In this document: positions 29,014-36,666 of the stretch, piece by piece
Position numbering within the stretch: the first letter of the stretch is position 1
How the letters are laid out: every line of letters begins with the position of its first letter
Assembly (NCBI RefSeq): GCF_003674065.1
Contig: NZ_RDBE01000010.1
Coordinates: 183,649-247,648 of the forward strand
Direction of reading: 5' to 3'
From: Nocardioides mangrovicus
Lineage (GTDB): Bacteria; Actinomycetota; Actinomycetes; Propionibacteriales; Nocardioidaceae
DNA length: 64,000 nt
Made by a program: the position numbers and the translations under genes
Notes under the pieces: generated by a model
Database searches by the model: none
Told to the model about the DNA's origin: nothing
What the model saw: only the letters and a program-made list of their open reading frames with translations

Positions 29014-29493
29014 GTGCAGGAGCTGCGAACCGGGATCGGGAGCGACGTGCACCGGCTCGTGGCCGGGCGCCCGATGCGGCTGGCGGGCCTGGACTGGCCC
29101 GAGGAGCCCCTGGGTCTCGAGGGCCACAGCGACGCCGACGTCGCCGCTCACGCCGTGTGCGACGCGCTGCTCTCTGCCGCCCACCTGGGCGACGTCGGTA
29201 GCAACTTCGGCACCTCCGAGCCCCGGTGGCACGGCGCGAACAGCCTCACGCTGCTGGCCGAGGCGGTCAGCCGGGTGCGAGCCGACGGCTGGGCCGTTGC
29301 GAACGTCGCGGTACAGGTGATCGGCAACGTCCCACGCATCGGGCCGCGCCGCGCCGAGGCGGAGCGGGCCCTGGCCGCGGTCGTCGGCGCACCCGTCTCG
29401 GTCTCGGCCACCACCACCGAGGGGCTCGGCTTGACCGGTCGCGGTGAGGGCGTCGCCGCGATCGCCACCGCGCTGCTGCAGCGCGAGGCCTGA
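29014..29493 (+). CDS. ispF: 2-C-methyl-D-erythritol 2,4-cyclodiphosphate synthase
   Basis: 159 aa from GTG 29014, 9 nt after AGGA; an in-frame ATG at 28981 would add an atypical 11-residue tail. Fifth step of the MEP isoprenoid pathway. Metal-binding GIGSDVHRL (Asp 11, His 13), [12 protein letters not shown] (His/Asp) and the C-terminal [14 protein letters not shown] are all present. Trimeric, cytoplasmic. In many actinobacteria ispF directly follows ispD; here it is separated by a hydrolase and nirD. Confidence 0.96.
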   Translation: MQELRTGIGSDVHRLVAGRPMRLAGLDWPEEPLGLEGHSDADVAAHAVCDALLSAAHLGDVGSNFGTSEPRWHGANSLTLLAEAVSRVRADGWAVANVAVQVIGNVPRIGPRRAEAERALAAVVGAPVSVSATTTEGLGLTGRGEGVAAIATALLQREA

Positions 29494-29495
29494 GC

Positions 29496-30146
29496 GTGCC
29501 GACGCTCACGACGTACGACGGGCTGCGCCTGGCCGTGGCCTGCTACGGCCCCGCCGACGCGACCCTCACCGTGCTGCTGGCCCACTGCTGGACCTGCGAT
29601 CAGGACCTGTGGCGCTACCAGGTGCGCGACCTGCTGGCCCAGGAGCCCGGGCGCGTACGCATCGTCACCTGGGACCACCGCGGCCACGGCCTGTCCGACC
29701 CGACCCCGCGCGGCACCACCACCATCGAGAACCTCGCGCGCGACATGTCCGACGTCGTCGACACCTTCGCCCCCGACGGCCGGCTGGTGCTGGCCGGGCA
29801 CTCCATCGGTGGGATGACGCTGATGGCGCTGGCCCGGCTGCGCCCCGAGCTGTACGCCTCGCGGGTGGCGGGCGCGCTGTTCTGCTCGACGTCCTCAGGC
29901 GGTCTCGACGCCGACTGCATGGTCCACGAGCGCACCGACGCACTCGCCGCGCTGGCCGGCGTGCCGACCGAGGTCCTGGTCGGCACCCACGACCGGCTCA
30001 CCCCGGTGCGCATGGCCCGGCGCATCGCCGACGCGGTGCCGGACTCCCGGCTCACCCTGCTCCCCGACGCCGGCCACATGCTCCCGCTGGAGCGCGACGA
30101 CGTCGTCTCGGCCACGCTGTTGCGGCTGGTGCGTCAGGCCGGGTAG
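29496..30146 (+). CDS. Alpha/beta hydrolase
   Basis: 216 aa, starting GTG 29496, 2 nt after the ispF stop. HCWTCDQDLW holds the oxyanion region. WDHRGHGLSDP is followed by the nucleophile elbow AGHSIGGM (Ser about 109), and the late GTHDRLTPV and AGHMLPLE give Asp and His. The triad is complete. It is short for the family because the lid (cap) is reduced to a few residues after FCSTSSGG. The substrate is unknown. Confidence 0.85.
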   Translation: MPTLTTYDGLRLAVACYGPADATLTVLLAHCWTCDQDLWRYQVRDLLAQEPGRVRIVTWDHRGHGLSDPTPRGTTTIENLARDMSDVVDTFAPDGRLVLAGHSIGGMTLMALARLRPELYASRVAGALFCSTSSGGLDADCMVHERTDALAALAGVPTEVLVGTHDRLTPVRMARRIADAVPDSRLTLLPDAGHMLPLERDDVVSATLLRLVRQAG

Positions 30147-30151
30147 GGGCC

Positions 30152-30493
30152 TCAGCCCGCCCGTCGCCGACCGACCTCGACCATGCCTCCGGCGACCCGA
30201 ACGTCGTAGGTCGAGATCTTGACCCCTGGGTCGTCCAGGCAGATGCCCGTGGCCAGGTCGAAGGCCTGCAGGTGCGTCGGGGAGGCGACGAAGGTGACGT
30301 CGCCGCGGGTGCCGACCATGCCGCGGGCCAGCACGTGGTGCTGGGTGAACGGGTCGCGGTTGGTGACCGCCCTGACCTCCCCGTCGTGGGTCCGGAAGAC
30401 CGCGACGGCCCGTCCGTGCACCAGGACCGCCACGCCGTGGTCGGCGTCCAGGTCGTCGAAGCGACACACGGCGACCCACTCCGGATCGCCCAT
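30152..30493 (-). CDS. nirD: Nitrite reductase small subunit, Rieske-like (NirD), orphan
   Basis: 113 aa from ATG 30493, with GGAGGTG immediately before; the earlier GTG is rejected. It has the NirD-type Rieske fold of assimilatory nitrite reductase (VAVFRTHDGEVRAVTNRDPFT, GTRGDVTFVASP, HLQAFDLATGICLDDP). As in other NirD proteins, the Rieske Cys/His cluster ligands are absent: CxH is replaced by NRD and the second motif by SPTHLQ. No nirB lies nearby, so the partner must be elsewhere. Confidence 0.85.
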   Translation of the reverse strand: MGDPEWVAVCRFDDLDADHGVAVLVHGRAVAVFRTHDGEVRAVTNRDPFTQHHVLARGMVGTRGDVTFVASPTHLQAFDLATGICLDDPGVKISTYDVRVAGGMVEVGRRRAG

Positions 30494-30560
30494 GGTCACC
30501 TCCACCCACGACCCGGCCGACCGTCGGCCCCGTCGCCTGTGGGGAACGTAGATCGCGCAC

Positions 30561-30598
30561 GTAACGGCGGATCGCTGCTATGTAACGGCCGGGAAAAC
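30561..30598. promoter_or_regulatory. GlnR-like half-site cluster in the nirD-ispD divergent region
   Basis: GTAACGGC occurs twice, at 30561 and 30582 (21 bp apart, two helical turns). The second is followed after 6 nt by GAAAAC, close to the actinobacterial GlnR pattern gTnAC-n6-GaAAC. GlnR control of nitrite-reductase genes is known in Streptomyces and mycobacteria. The match is imperfect, with one extra A. Confidence 0.3.
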
Positions 30599-30609
30599 TC
30601 GTTTCGCCC

Positions 30610-30615
30610 TACGGT
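30610..30615 (+). promoter_or_regulatory. -10 box for ispD, leaderless spacing
   Basis: TACGGT, 6 nt before GTG 30622. Confidence 0.45.
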
Positions 30616-30621
30616 GGGGCC

Positions 30622-31323
30622 GTGACCGCGCCCCGTACCGCCGCCGTCGTGCTCGCCGCCGGGTCGGGCAGCCGCACCGGATCGGTCACCAACAAGGCGC
30701 TGCTGGCGCTGGCCGGGACGCCGATGCTGGTGTGGTCGGTCCGCACCGCGCTGGCGATCGACGGCGTGCACCGGCTGGTGCTGGTGGTCCGGTCCGACGA
30801 GCAGGAGGCGGTGGCGCAGGCCGTGGCCCCGCACCTGGGCAGCAGCGACGTCTGGCTGGTCGAGGGCGGCGCCACGCGCCACGAGTCCGAGCAGCGGGCA
30901 CTGGCGGCGCTGCGTCGCGACATCGACGACGAGGAGGTCGAGGTGGTCGCCGTCCACGACGCCGCGCGTCCGCTGGCCACGCCCGAGCTGTGGCGCGCCG
31001 TGATCGACACTGCGGCCGCGCGCGGCGGGGCGCTGCCGGTGCTGCCCGAGGTCGGCCTGCTGCCGCGCGAGCCCGTCGAGCGCGCCGGTGAGGGCGCCGC
31101 AGAGAGCCTGGTCGCGGTGCAGACGCCGCAGGCCTTCCGGGCCGCTCCCCTGCTGGCCGCCTACGACCGCGCGCAGGCCGAGGGCTTCACCGGCAGCGAC
31201 ACCGCCGCCTGCCTGGAGGCCTACGCCGACCTGCCGCTCGTGGCGGTGCCCGGCGAGGCCGCCAACCTCAAGGTCACCTGGGCCGACGACCTGCGCGTGG
31301 CCGACCGGCTGCTCACCGGCTGA
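30622..31323 (+). CDS. ispD: 2-C-methyl-D-erythritol 4-phosphate cytidylyltransferase
   Basis: 233 aa. Third step of the MEP pathway: CTP plus MEP gives CDP-ME. The nucleotide-binding AAGSGSRTG (with NKALLAL downstream), VHDAARP (metal Asp), LPVLP and VQTPQAF are present, so the active site looks complete; G-S-R-T replaces the common G-x-R-M. Its end overlaps by 11 bp the end of a convergent, degenerate IspD-like gene, an unusual arrangement. Confidence 0.93.
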   Translation: MTAPRTAAVVLAAGSGSRTGSVTNKALLALAGTPMLVWSVRTALAIDGVHRLVLVVRSDEQEAVAQAVAPHLGSSDVWLVEGGATRHESEQRALAALRRDIDDEEVEVVAVHDAARPLATPELWRAVIDTAAARGGALPVLPEVGLLPREPVERAGEGAAESLVAVQTPQAFRAAPLLAAYDRAQAEGFTGSDTAACLEAYADLPLVAVPGEAANLKVTWADDLRVADRLLTG

Positions 31324-31870
31324 ACGGCTCGAAGCCGCTCTCGAGCACCCGCAACGAGGCGAGGTCGGCGACCCGCGCCGCTGCTGCCGGCGCCGCCAGC
31401 AGCTCGACGCGATGCTCGAGCCGCAGCCGGCCGACCAGCGCCGGCAGGTCGGCGAGGTCCAGGGGCGACGCCGCGCCTGCGAGCACCCGCGCGGGAAGCA
31501 CGAGCGGCGAGACCACCCGCACGAACGCGTCGCGATCGGCGGTGCCGGCGATCAGGTCGCCCTCGAGGCGTTTGAGGGTGTCGGCGACCGGCTGCACGCC
31601 GGCCACCACCACCTCACCGGCCACGGCGGCACGGATCGCCTCGGCCAGGAAGCCGGCCGGCGTCGCGGGGCACAGCGGGTCGTGGACGACGAGAGGGCGG
31701 CCGGAGTCGCGCAGCCGCTCCCAGTCGACGTCGAAGTCGACCAGGTCGACCCCGGCGTCCTCGAGGGCCGAGGAGGCCCACACCACGAGGGGCTCGCCGT
31801 GGAGCAGCGCGAACGGCAGCGACCCGCGGTCGGTGGTCGGGACGATCCCCAGCGGCGTCGGCTCGTCCAC
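31313..31870 (-). CDS. IspD-like protein lacking the CTP-binding signature
   Basis: 185 aa from GTG 31870 (MDEPTPLGIVPTTDRGS). The layout is that of an IspD/GT-A nucleotidyltransferase: an initial strand, SLPFALLHGEPLVVWA, PLVVHDPLCPATPAGFL in the place of VHDAARP, and a C-terminal RLRLEHRVELL. However, the glycine-rich AAGxGxR loop is replaced by VPTTDRGS, so cytidylyltransfer is unlikely. Such paralogs occur next to CarD/IspD in some actinobacteria (recalled, not checked). The role is unknown; it may be regulatory or a scaffold. It lies convergent to ispD and downstream of carD across a strong terminator. Confidence 0.65.
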   Translation of the reverse strand: MDEPTPLGIVPTTDRGSLPFALLHGEPLVVWASSALEDAGVDLVDFDVDWERLRDSGRPLVVHDPLCPATPAGFLAEAIRAAVAGEVVVAGVQPVADTLKRLEGDLIAGTADRDAFVRVVSPLVLPARVLAGAASPLDLADLPALVGRLRLEHRVELLAAPAAAARVADLASLRVLESGFEPFSR

Positions 31871-31881
31871 GAGCCGACCGT

Positions 31882-31927
31882 AGACGCCACCGGGCCCCGA
31901 CCGTGTGGTCGGGGCCCGGTGGCGTCT
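31882..31927. terminator. Strong terminator hairpin downstream of carD
   Basis: A perfect 21-bp GC-rich stem (31882-31902 with 31907-31927) and a GTGT tetraloop. On the plus strand it is followed by TTCTCT. On the minus strand, the carD direction, no T-run follows. It separates carD (stop 31941) from the IspD-like gene (start 31870). Confidence 0.85.
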
Positions 31928-31940
31928 TTCTCTGGTGGTG

Positions 31941-32426
31941 CTAGGAGGCGAGCACCTCGTCGAGGATGGTCTCGGCCTTGTCCTCGTTGGTGTGCTCGGC
32001 CAGCGCCAGCTCGGAGACGAGGATCTGGCGCGCCTTGGCCAGCATCCGCTTCTCACCGGCGGAGAGACCGCGGTCGCGCTCGCGGCGCCACAGGTCGCGC
32101 ACGACCTCGGCGACCTTCATGACGTCGCCGGAGTGCAGCTTCTCCAGGTTGGCCTTGTACCGGCGCGACCAGTTGGTCGGCTCCTCGGTGTGAGCGGCGC
32201 GGAGCACGTCGAACACGCGGTCGAGGCCGGCCTTGTCGACGACGTCACGGACGCCGACCAGGTCGAGGTTGCAGGCAGGGACGCGGACCACGAGGTCCTG
32301 CTGGGCGACGATCCGAAGGACGAGGTACTGGGTGTCCTCCCCTTTGATCTTGCGCATCTCGATCTTCTCGATGACGGCAGCGCCATGGTTGGGATAGACG
32401 ACCGTTTCGCCGACGGTAAATGTCAT
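31941..32426 (-). CDS. carD: CarD-family RNA polymerase-binding regulator
   Basis: 161 aa. The N-terminal RNAP-interaction domain ([20 protein letters not shown], Tudor-like, residues 2-60) binds the beta subunit. The C-terminal helical domain ([39 protein letters not shown] with the conserved Trp) contacts the promoter upstream edge. CarD stabilises open complexes at rRNA and housekeeping promoters and is essential in mycobacteria. Its leader is divergent from the prenyltransferase gene. GAAAGGGG lies 12 nt before ATG 32426, with a TAGACT-like -10 further up. Confidence 0.96.
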   Translation of the reverse strand: MTFTVGETVVYPNHGAAVIEKIEMRKIKGEDTQYLVLRIVAQQDLVVRVPACNLDLVGVRDVVDKAGLDRVFDVLRAAHTEEPTNWSRRYKANLEKLHSGDVMKVAEVVRDLWRRERDRGLSAGEKRMLAKARQILVSELALAEHTNEDKAETILDEVLAS

Positions 32427-32589
32427 GTGCAGTTGACCCCTTTCGAGGTGACTAGTCTAACACGCTCCCGCAGCGGCGCCGTCGGCGTTTGTGCAGGTCA
32501 GAGCGCCTTTCGGAGGTTGACAGAACTGCGTGAGGTGTGCATCCGGCGGCGTCGGCGGATACTGCGTGCGGGAGAGGGAGGCGGTCGTC

Positions 32590-33351
32590 ATGGGGACCGA
32601 GGAGACGTCGACGAAGGAGCCGCTCGCGAGCGCGCGAGCACGCTCGGAGGTGCCCGAGCAGCTGGCCGGAGCGGTCGGTGCCTGCCACCCGCTGCAGGCC
32701 CTGCTGATGGGGGTGGCCGTGGCTGCGGCGGCCTACGTCTCGGGGCGCCCGCTGCGCGAGACGCTCGTCGCCGGCGCTGCGATCTTGGTGGTCCAGGCCG
32801 CGCTGGGGCTGCTCAACGACGCCGCCGACGCCGAGCGCGACCGGGCGGCAGGAGTCGCCGGCAAGCCGGTCGCCGAGGGCCACCTGCCGCCCGGCAACGC
32901 CTCGTTCCTCGGCGTCTGCCTGATGGTCATGGCCGTGCCGCTGGCGCTGGAGAACGGGACGGCGGCGGCCGTGGCCCTGCTCGGCTACCTCCTCGCCGGC
33001 CTGCTCTCGCTGACCCCGCTGCGCCGGTCGTGGCTGTCGTGGCTGCCGTGGGCGGCGGGCTTCGCGCTGCTGCCGGCGTACCTGGCCTACGGTGGCTGGG
33101 GGCTAGGCGTCCACGGCTCCCCGCCCACCTGGACGATGACCGTGCTGGCCGCGGCGCTCGGCGTCGGGGTGCACCTGCTGCTGGCGCTGCCGCACCTGGT
33201 GGCCGACAACCGCAACGGGATGCGGCACCTGCCGCTGCGCATCGCGCTGCGCACCGGGGCGTCGCGGCTGCTGGTGGCGGCCACGATCTGGACCGGGCTG
33301 TGCGCGGTGGCACTGGTGCTGGCGGCGTTCGCCGTCGGCCTGCGGCAGTGA
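32590..33351 (+). CDS. UbiA-family prenyltransferase-like membrane protein
   Basis: 253 aa from ATG 32590, preceded by GGGAGG; the frame is open back to 32530 but without support. About seven or eight membrane helices. The NDAADAERDRAAG motif near 77-89 is the first Asp-rich prenyl-diphosphate site of UbiA enzymes, with GKPVAEG following. The second Asp motif is weak (VADNRNGMRHLPLRIA), typical of the actinobacterial SCO3242-like subgroup. The substrate is unknown; quinone or lipid prenylation is the family inference. Confidence 0.8.
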   Translation: MGTEETSTKEPLASARARSEVPEQLAGAVGACHPLQALLMGVAVAAAAYVSGRPLRETLVAGAAILVVQAALGLLNDAADAERDRAAGVAGKPVAEGHLPPGNASFLGVCLMVMAVPLALENGTAAAVALLGYLLAGLLSLTPLRRSWLSWLPWAAGFALLPAYLAYGGWGLGVHGSPPTWTMTVLAAALGVGVHLLLALPHLVADNRNGMRHLPLRIALRTGASRLLVAATIWTGLCAVALVLAAFAVGLRQ

Positions 33352-33432
33352 CGACGGCGGCGGTGTCCTAGGCTGGCGGCGAGCCACCGTGGGTGGCGCA
33401 GACGACGCAGTGCGACCAGGAGGACAGGCCTC

Positions 33433-33966
33433 GTGCAGATCTCTTCGCGACGGGTGCTGGCCCGCCTCTCGCTGCTGCTGGCGGTGCCGCTGGTGGGCGC
33501 GTGCGGGTTCAACGCCCAGACCGACGCCGTGTACCAGCCGGCCGTCGGCAGCAACGCGCGCGACAGCCAGGTCGACGTCCTCGGCGCGGTCGTGGTGTCC
33601 TCCACCCCGGGGCGCGGCCGCTTCATCGCGACGCTCTCCAACGAGTCGCAGAGCCACAGCGACAAGCTGACCGGCATCCAGAGCTCCGGGTCGACCGAGG
33701 CGACGCTGAGCGGTGACATCTCGATCACCGCCACGGGCGACGTGAACCTGGCCAAGGCGACCCCGATCACCGTCACGGGCTCCAAGATCGACGCGGTGAA
33801 GAGCAACTTCGTCACCTTCCAACTCACCTTCGAACGGGCCGAGCCGGTCACCATCAGCGTCCCGGTCGTCACCGCCACCGGTCCCTACCAGGGCTACGGC
33901 GCCGCCTCCACGCTCACGCCCAACGACGTCGCCACCAAGGGCTCGCAGGGAGCGTTCGGCCAGTGA
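33433..33966 (+). CDS. Lipoprotein of unknown function, copper-chaperone-like size
   Basis: 177 aa from GTG 33433 with AGGA upstream. The lipobox VGAC gives Cys 24 after a typical signal ([15 protein letters not shown]). The remainder is beta-rich, with [26 protein letters not shown] and [15 protein letters not shown], resembling the DUF461/PCu(A)C-like secreted fold, but no His/Met copper ligands are obvious. The stop overlaps the gpmA start by 4 bp (GTGA), a linkage that recurs in actinobacteria, so co-expression is expected. The function is unknown. Confidence 0.8.
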   Translation: MQISSRRVLARLSLLLAVPLVGACGFNAQTDAVYQPAVGSNARDSQVDVLGAVVVSSTPGRGRFIATLSNESQSHSDKLTGIQSSGSTEATLSGDISITATGDVNLAKATPITVTGSKIDAVKSNFVTFQLTFERAEPVTISVPVVTATGPYQGYGAASTLTPNDVATKGSQGAFGQ

Positions 33967-34706
33967 CGCACACGCTGATCCTGCTGCGCCACGGCGAGAG
34001 CGAGTGGAACGCCAAGAACCTGTTCACCGGCTGGGTCGACGTCGCGCTGAGCGAGACCGGCCGCGGCGAGGCCGTCCGCGGCGGCCGGCAGCTGGTCGAG
34101 GCGGGCCTGCTGCCCGACGTCGTCCACACCTCGCTGCTGCGGCGCGCGATCACCACCGCCAACATCGCCCTCGACGAGGCCGACCGGCACTGGATCCCGG
34201 TGCGCCGCTCCTGGCGCCTCAACGAGCGTCACTACGGAGCCCTGCAGGGCAAGGACAAGAAGCAGACGCTGGAGACCTACGGCGAGGAGCAGTTCATGCT
34301 CTGGCGCCGGTCCTTCGACGTGCCCCCGCCCCCGCTCGAGGACGACGACGAGTTCTCCCAGGCCGGCGACCCCCGCTACGCCGACCTCGGGGAGGACATG
34401 CCCCGCTCGGAGTGCCTCAAGGACGTGATCGCCCGCATGCTCCCCTACTGGGAGTCGGCGATCGTGCCGGACCTGCAGGCCGGCCGGGTCGTCCTCGTGG
34501 CCGCCCACGGCAACAGCCTGCGGGCGGTGGTCAAGCACCTCGACCACATCAGCGACCACGACATCGCGGGCCTCAACATCCCCACCGGCATGCCCCTGGT
34601 CTACGAGCTCGACGACGACCTCTCTCCCACTGTCCCGGGCGGCCGGTACCTCGACCCCGACGCCGCCGCCGAGGCCGCTGCTGCGGTGGCCAACCAGGGG
34701 CGGTAA
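33963..34706 (+). CDS. gpmA: 2,3-bisphosphoglycerate-dependent phosphoglycerate mutase
   Basis: 247 aa. It interconverts 3- and 2-phosphoglycerate in glycolysis. [10 protein letters not shown] carries the phospho-histidine (His 10), [21 protein letters not shown] and [16 protein letters not shown] bind substrate, and [15 protein letters not shown] holds the second catalytic His. Standard length. Palindrome C begins 14 bp after the stop. In M. tuberculosis gpm1 adjoins senX3-regX3; here a DUF559 gene and phoU lie between. Confidence 0.96.
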   Translation: MTHTLILLRHGESEWNAKNLFTGWVDVALSETGRGEAVRGGRQLVEAGLLPDVVHTSLLRRAITTANIALDEADRHWIPVRRSWRLNERHYGALQGKDKKQTLETYGEEQFMLWRRSFDVPPPPLEDDDEFSQAGDPRYADLGEDMPRSECLKDVIARMLPYWESAIVPDLQAGRVVLVAAHGNSLRAVVKHLDHISDHDIAGLNIPTGMPLVYELDDDLSPTVPGGRYLDPDAAAEAAAAVANQGR

Positions 34707-34720
34707 GGGTTTGCGCCTCA

Positions 34721-34800
34721 CCAAAACCGCGCACTTGCACAGACCTACGCGCTGAACGGCGATTTGTCCCACGCACAACGCTGCAAGTGCACGACTTTGG
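34721..34800. repeat. CACTTGC palindrome, copy C (inverted relative to D)
   Basis: 80 bp with 19-bp arms (34721-34739, 34782-34800) matching at 16 of 19. The asymmetric centre reads GCTGAACGGCGATTTGTCCC on the plus strand, opposite in orientation to copies B, D and E. The DUF559 stop is 4 bp past its right end. It forms the left flank of a possible mobile unit. Confidence 0.88.
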
Positions 34801-34804
34801 CGTT

Positions 34805-35728
34805 CTAGGCGACCGGGAAGTGAGCCCGCCACCCCTCGTTGATCGGCGAGACCCTCACGCCTCGCTGCACCAGCGCCCTACGCACCCGCTCGATCGTTCG
34901 TAGCGGGTCGTGGAAGATGCCGGCACTCGTGACGACGATGATGCGCCACCCGCCCTCGTCGAGCTCCTCACGCCGGTCGAGATCGGACTCCCATTGGCCG
35001 ACCCGCTCGATGTGATGACGTCCGTCGTATTCAACGATGAGCCGGATCCGCGGATAGGACAGGTCGAGGCGACGCCTCAGCCGCCCGGTGGCGCCAACGA
35101 TTCGAAAGTTCACCTCCGGCTCGGGAAGGCCCGCGAACACGAGGAGCAGCCGTAGTCGGGTCTCCATCGGAGAGTCGACCTCAGCACGCACCAACGCGGC
35201 CGCGCGTCTCGACTTGCGGACGTGCTTGCCGCGCAGCCGCGCGCAATAGTCCACGAGCTCGTCTCGAGTGAAGAACCCGTGGCGCACCATGTGGTCTCCG
35301 GCCACCACTGTGTCCACAAGCGGCAGCGTCGCCGCGAGCTCGACAAAGAGCTGCAAGGCCGCGCTGATCGGCATCCCTCGGAACTGGGCGCAATCGCTCG
35401 GCGCAGCTCGGAAGTGCGGACGCAGCCCCGCCCGATAGTGGCGGTCTCGACGAGCGTGAACCGTCACGTGGATCTCGTCGTCGACCGGCACTGGGATTCC
35501 CAACAGCTGCGCAACGGTCGAGTGGCTCAGATGCGCATCGGCGACCGGGTGCAGCAGGAGTCCGGCTTGGGCTCTCACCTTGACGTCGAGCTCGACGTCG
35601 GCGACCACATGGACGCCCCAGTAGATGCGCTGCCAGCCGTGCCCCCGCAGCGCACCACGACTCAGACCAAGATCAACCAGGTCGCCGGCAAGGACCGGCA
35701 ATGGTTCAGAGCGCCCCGAATTCGACAT
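34805..35728 (-). CDS. DUF559 (PD-(D/E)XK, Vsr-like) protein with AbiEi-like N-terminus
   Basis: 307 aa from ATG 35728; an in-frame TTG at 35794 lies inside palindrome D and is not preferred. The N-terminal part (about 10-120) resembles AbiEi-type winged-helix proteins (LGLSRGALRGHGWQRIYWGVHV). The C-terminal 110 residues are a DUF559 nuclease-like core: SPMETRLRLLLVFAG (Glu), RRLDLSYPRIRLIVEYDGRHH (Asp, then Glu-x-Asp) and RREELDEGGWRIIVVT. Key acidic residues are intact. Such genes are multi-copy in actinobacterial genomes and of unknown function. It is flanked on both sides by inverted repeat copies, suggesting a functional link. Confidence 0.82.
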   Translation of the reverse strand: MSNSGRSEPLPVLAGDLVDLGLSRGALRGHGWQRIYWGVHVVADVELDVKVRAQAGLLLHPVADAHLSHSTVAQLLGIPVPVDDEIHVTVHARRDRHYRAGLRPHFRAAPSDCAQFRGMPISAALQLFVELAATLPLVDTVVAGDHMVRHGFFTRDELVDYCARLRGKHVRKSRRAAALVRAEVDSPMETRLRLLLVFAGLPEPEVNFRIVGATGRLRRRLDLSYPRIRLIVEYDGRHHIERVGQWESDLDRREELDEGGWRIIVVTSAGIFHDPLRTIERVRRALVQRGVRVSPINEGWRAHFPVA

Positions 35729-35790
35729 GCCACGAGCGTGCCCCCGGGACGGGCACTGCGCACGAGCGTCTTCGACACCTGTGGACAACG

Positions 35791-35870
35791 CCAAAGTCCC
35801 GCACTTGCGAAGTTATGAGCGGGACATTTCGCCGTTCAGCTCGCAGGTCCACGCAAGTGCACGGCTTTGG
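35791..35870. repeat. CACTTGC palindrome, copy D
   Basis: 80 bp, arms 35791-35809 and 35852-35870 with 16 of 19 matching. The centre carries GCGGGACATTTCGCCGTTC. It starts 62 bp upstream of the DUF559 ATG and ends 16 bp from the phoU stop. Inverted relative to copy C. Confidence 0.88.
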
Positions 35871-35886
35871 CCCGCGCACCGGCCCC

Positions 35887-36543
35887 TCAGGCGTCCGACG
35901 GCGACGGCATGTCCCCGGTCACCAGGAACGCGACCCGGCGGGCGATGGAGACGGCGTGGTCGGCGATGCGCTCGTAGTAGCGGCCCAGGAGGGCGATGTC
36001 GACGGCCGCCTCGACGCCGTGCTTCCAGTCGGAGTCGAGGAGGTCGCGGAAGGAGGAGCGGCGCAGCTTGTCCATCTCCTCGTCGGCCTCCTCGAGCTGG
36101 CGGGCGCCGTCGGCGTCGCGCTCGGCGATGATGACCTCGACCTTGCCGACCATGACCTCGGCGATGGCGGCCATGCGCGAGATGGTGGGCTCGAGCTCCT
36201 CGGGCACGGCGATCTCGGGGACGCGGAGCCGGGCGATCTTGGCCACGTGCACCGACAGGTCGCCCATCCGCTCGAACTCCGAGACCATCCGCAGCGCGGC
36301 GATCAGCATGCGCAGGTCGCCGGCGACGGGGTTCTGCAGCGAGAGCAGCTCGAAGCTCCGCTCCTCGATCTCCTCGCGCTTGCGGTCGATCTCCGCGTCG
36401 CTGCTGATGACCTGCTCGGCGCGGTTGGCGTCGCCGTTGAGCAGCGACTCGGTGGCCTGGGAGACTGCCGTGCGGACCAGGCGGGACATGGTGACCAGGT
36501 CCTGACGAATTCCGTCGAGTTGGTCGGCGTACGCATCACGCAT
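35887..36543 (-). CDS. phoU: Phosphate signalling regulator PhoU
   Basis: 218 aa from ATG 36543. Two PhoU three-helix bundles: residues about 15-105 with AEIDRKREEIEERSFELL and ALRMVSEFERMGDLSVHVAKIA, and 115-205 with the matching GRYYERIADHAVSIARRVAFL. These E/D-x-x-R-x-x-D motifs bind metal clusters. PhoU restrains the phosphate-sensing kinase, usually together with Pst. It is divergent from senX3 across a PHO box, the common actinobacterial layout, and its pst partners are not in the window. Confidence 0.95.
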   Translation of the reverse strand: MRDAYADQLDGIRQDLVTMSRLVRTAVSQATESLLNGDANRAEQVISSDAEIDRKREEIEERSFELLSLQNPVAGDLRMLIAALRMVSEFERMGDLSVHVAKIARLRVPEIAVPEELEPTISRMAAIAEVMVGKVEVIIAERDADGARQLEEADEEMDKLRRSSFRDLLDSDWKHGVEAAVDIALLGRYYERIADHAVSIARRVAFLVTGDMPSPSDA

Positions 36544-36587
36544 GTCCCCGACCTTAGGCCCACCAGGTGAAGGGTCGGGGGCGAAGC

Positions 36588-36604
36588 GTGAACGGGCAGT
36601 GAAC
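36588..36604 (-). promoter_or_regulatory. PHO box (PhoP/RegX3 site) between phoU and senX3
   Basis: On the minus strand GTTCAC occurs twice at exactly 11-bp spacing (plus strand GTGAAC at 36588-36593 and 36599-36604), the signature of PhoP-type direct repeats in Streptomyces. A weaker third unit may precede it. This predicts RegX3 control of phoU and/or autoregulation of senX3-regX3. Confidence 0.7.
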
Positions 36605-36653
36605 ACGTGCCCAACCGGACGCCCGCAATGGAAACTGCAGGTGAGAGCGGCCG

Positions 36654-36659
36654 TACCAT
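36654..36659 (+). promoter_or_regulatory. -10 box for senX3, leaderless spacing
   Basis: TACCAT, 7 nt before GTG 36667, which supports that start over the ATGs further upstream. Confidence 0.45.
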
Positions 36660-36666
36660 CGGATAC

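Larger units (their letters stand above)
34721..35870 (-). mobile_element. Candidate mobile unit: DUF559 nuclease gene between inverted CACTTGC palindromes
   Basis: 1150 bp bounded by copies C and D, which are inverted relative to each other and match at about 63 of 80 positions without gaps (hand alignment). The only gene inside is the DUF559 nuclease-like protein, less GC-extreme than its neighbours by eye. No DDE/HUH transposase and no clear target-site duplication were found, so this is a proposal by analogy with RAYT genes flanked by REP sequences, not an established element. Confidence 0.35.

Noticed and set aside
35729-35794. TTG at 35794 as the start of the DUF559 gene
   Set aside because: It falls inside palindrome D and adds a 22-residue tail without similarity; ATG 35728 is preferred.
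34721-35870. The DUF559 unit as a classical insertion sequence
   Set aside because: No DDE, HUH or serine/tyrosine recombinase is encoded, and no target-site duplication is visible outside the two palindromes. Listed only as a candidate.
36607-36666. Upstream starts for senX3 (36607 and ATG 36628)
   Set aside because: They would read through the PHO box edge and the -10 box; GTG 36667 is 7 nt after TACCAT and gives the expected N-terminal membrane helix.
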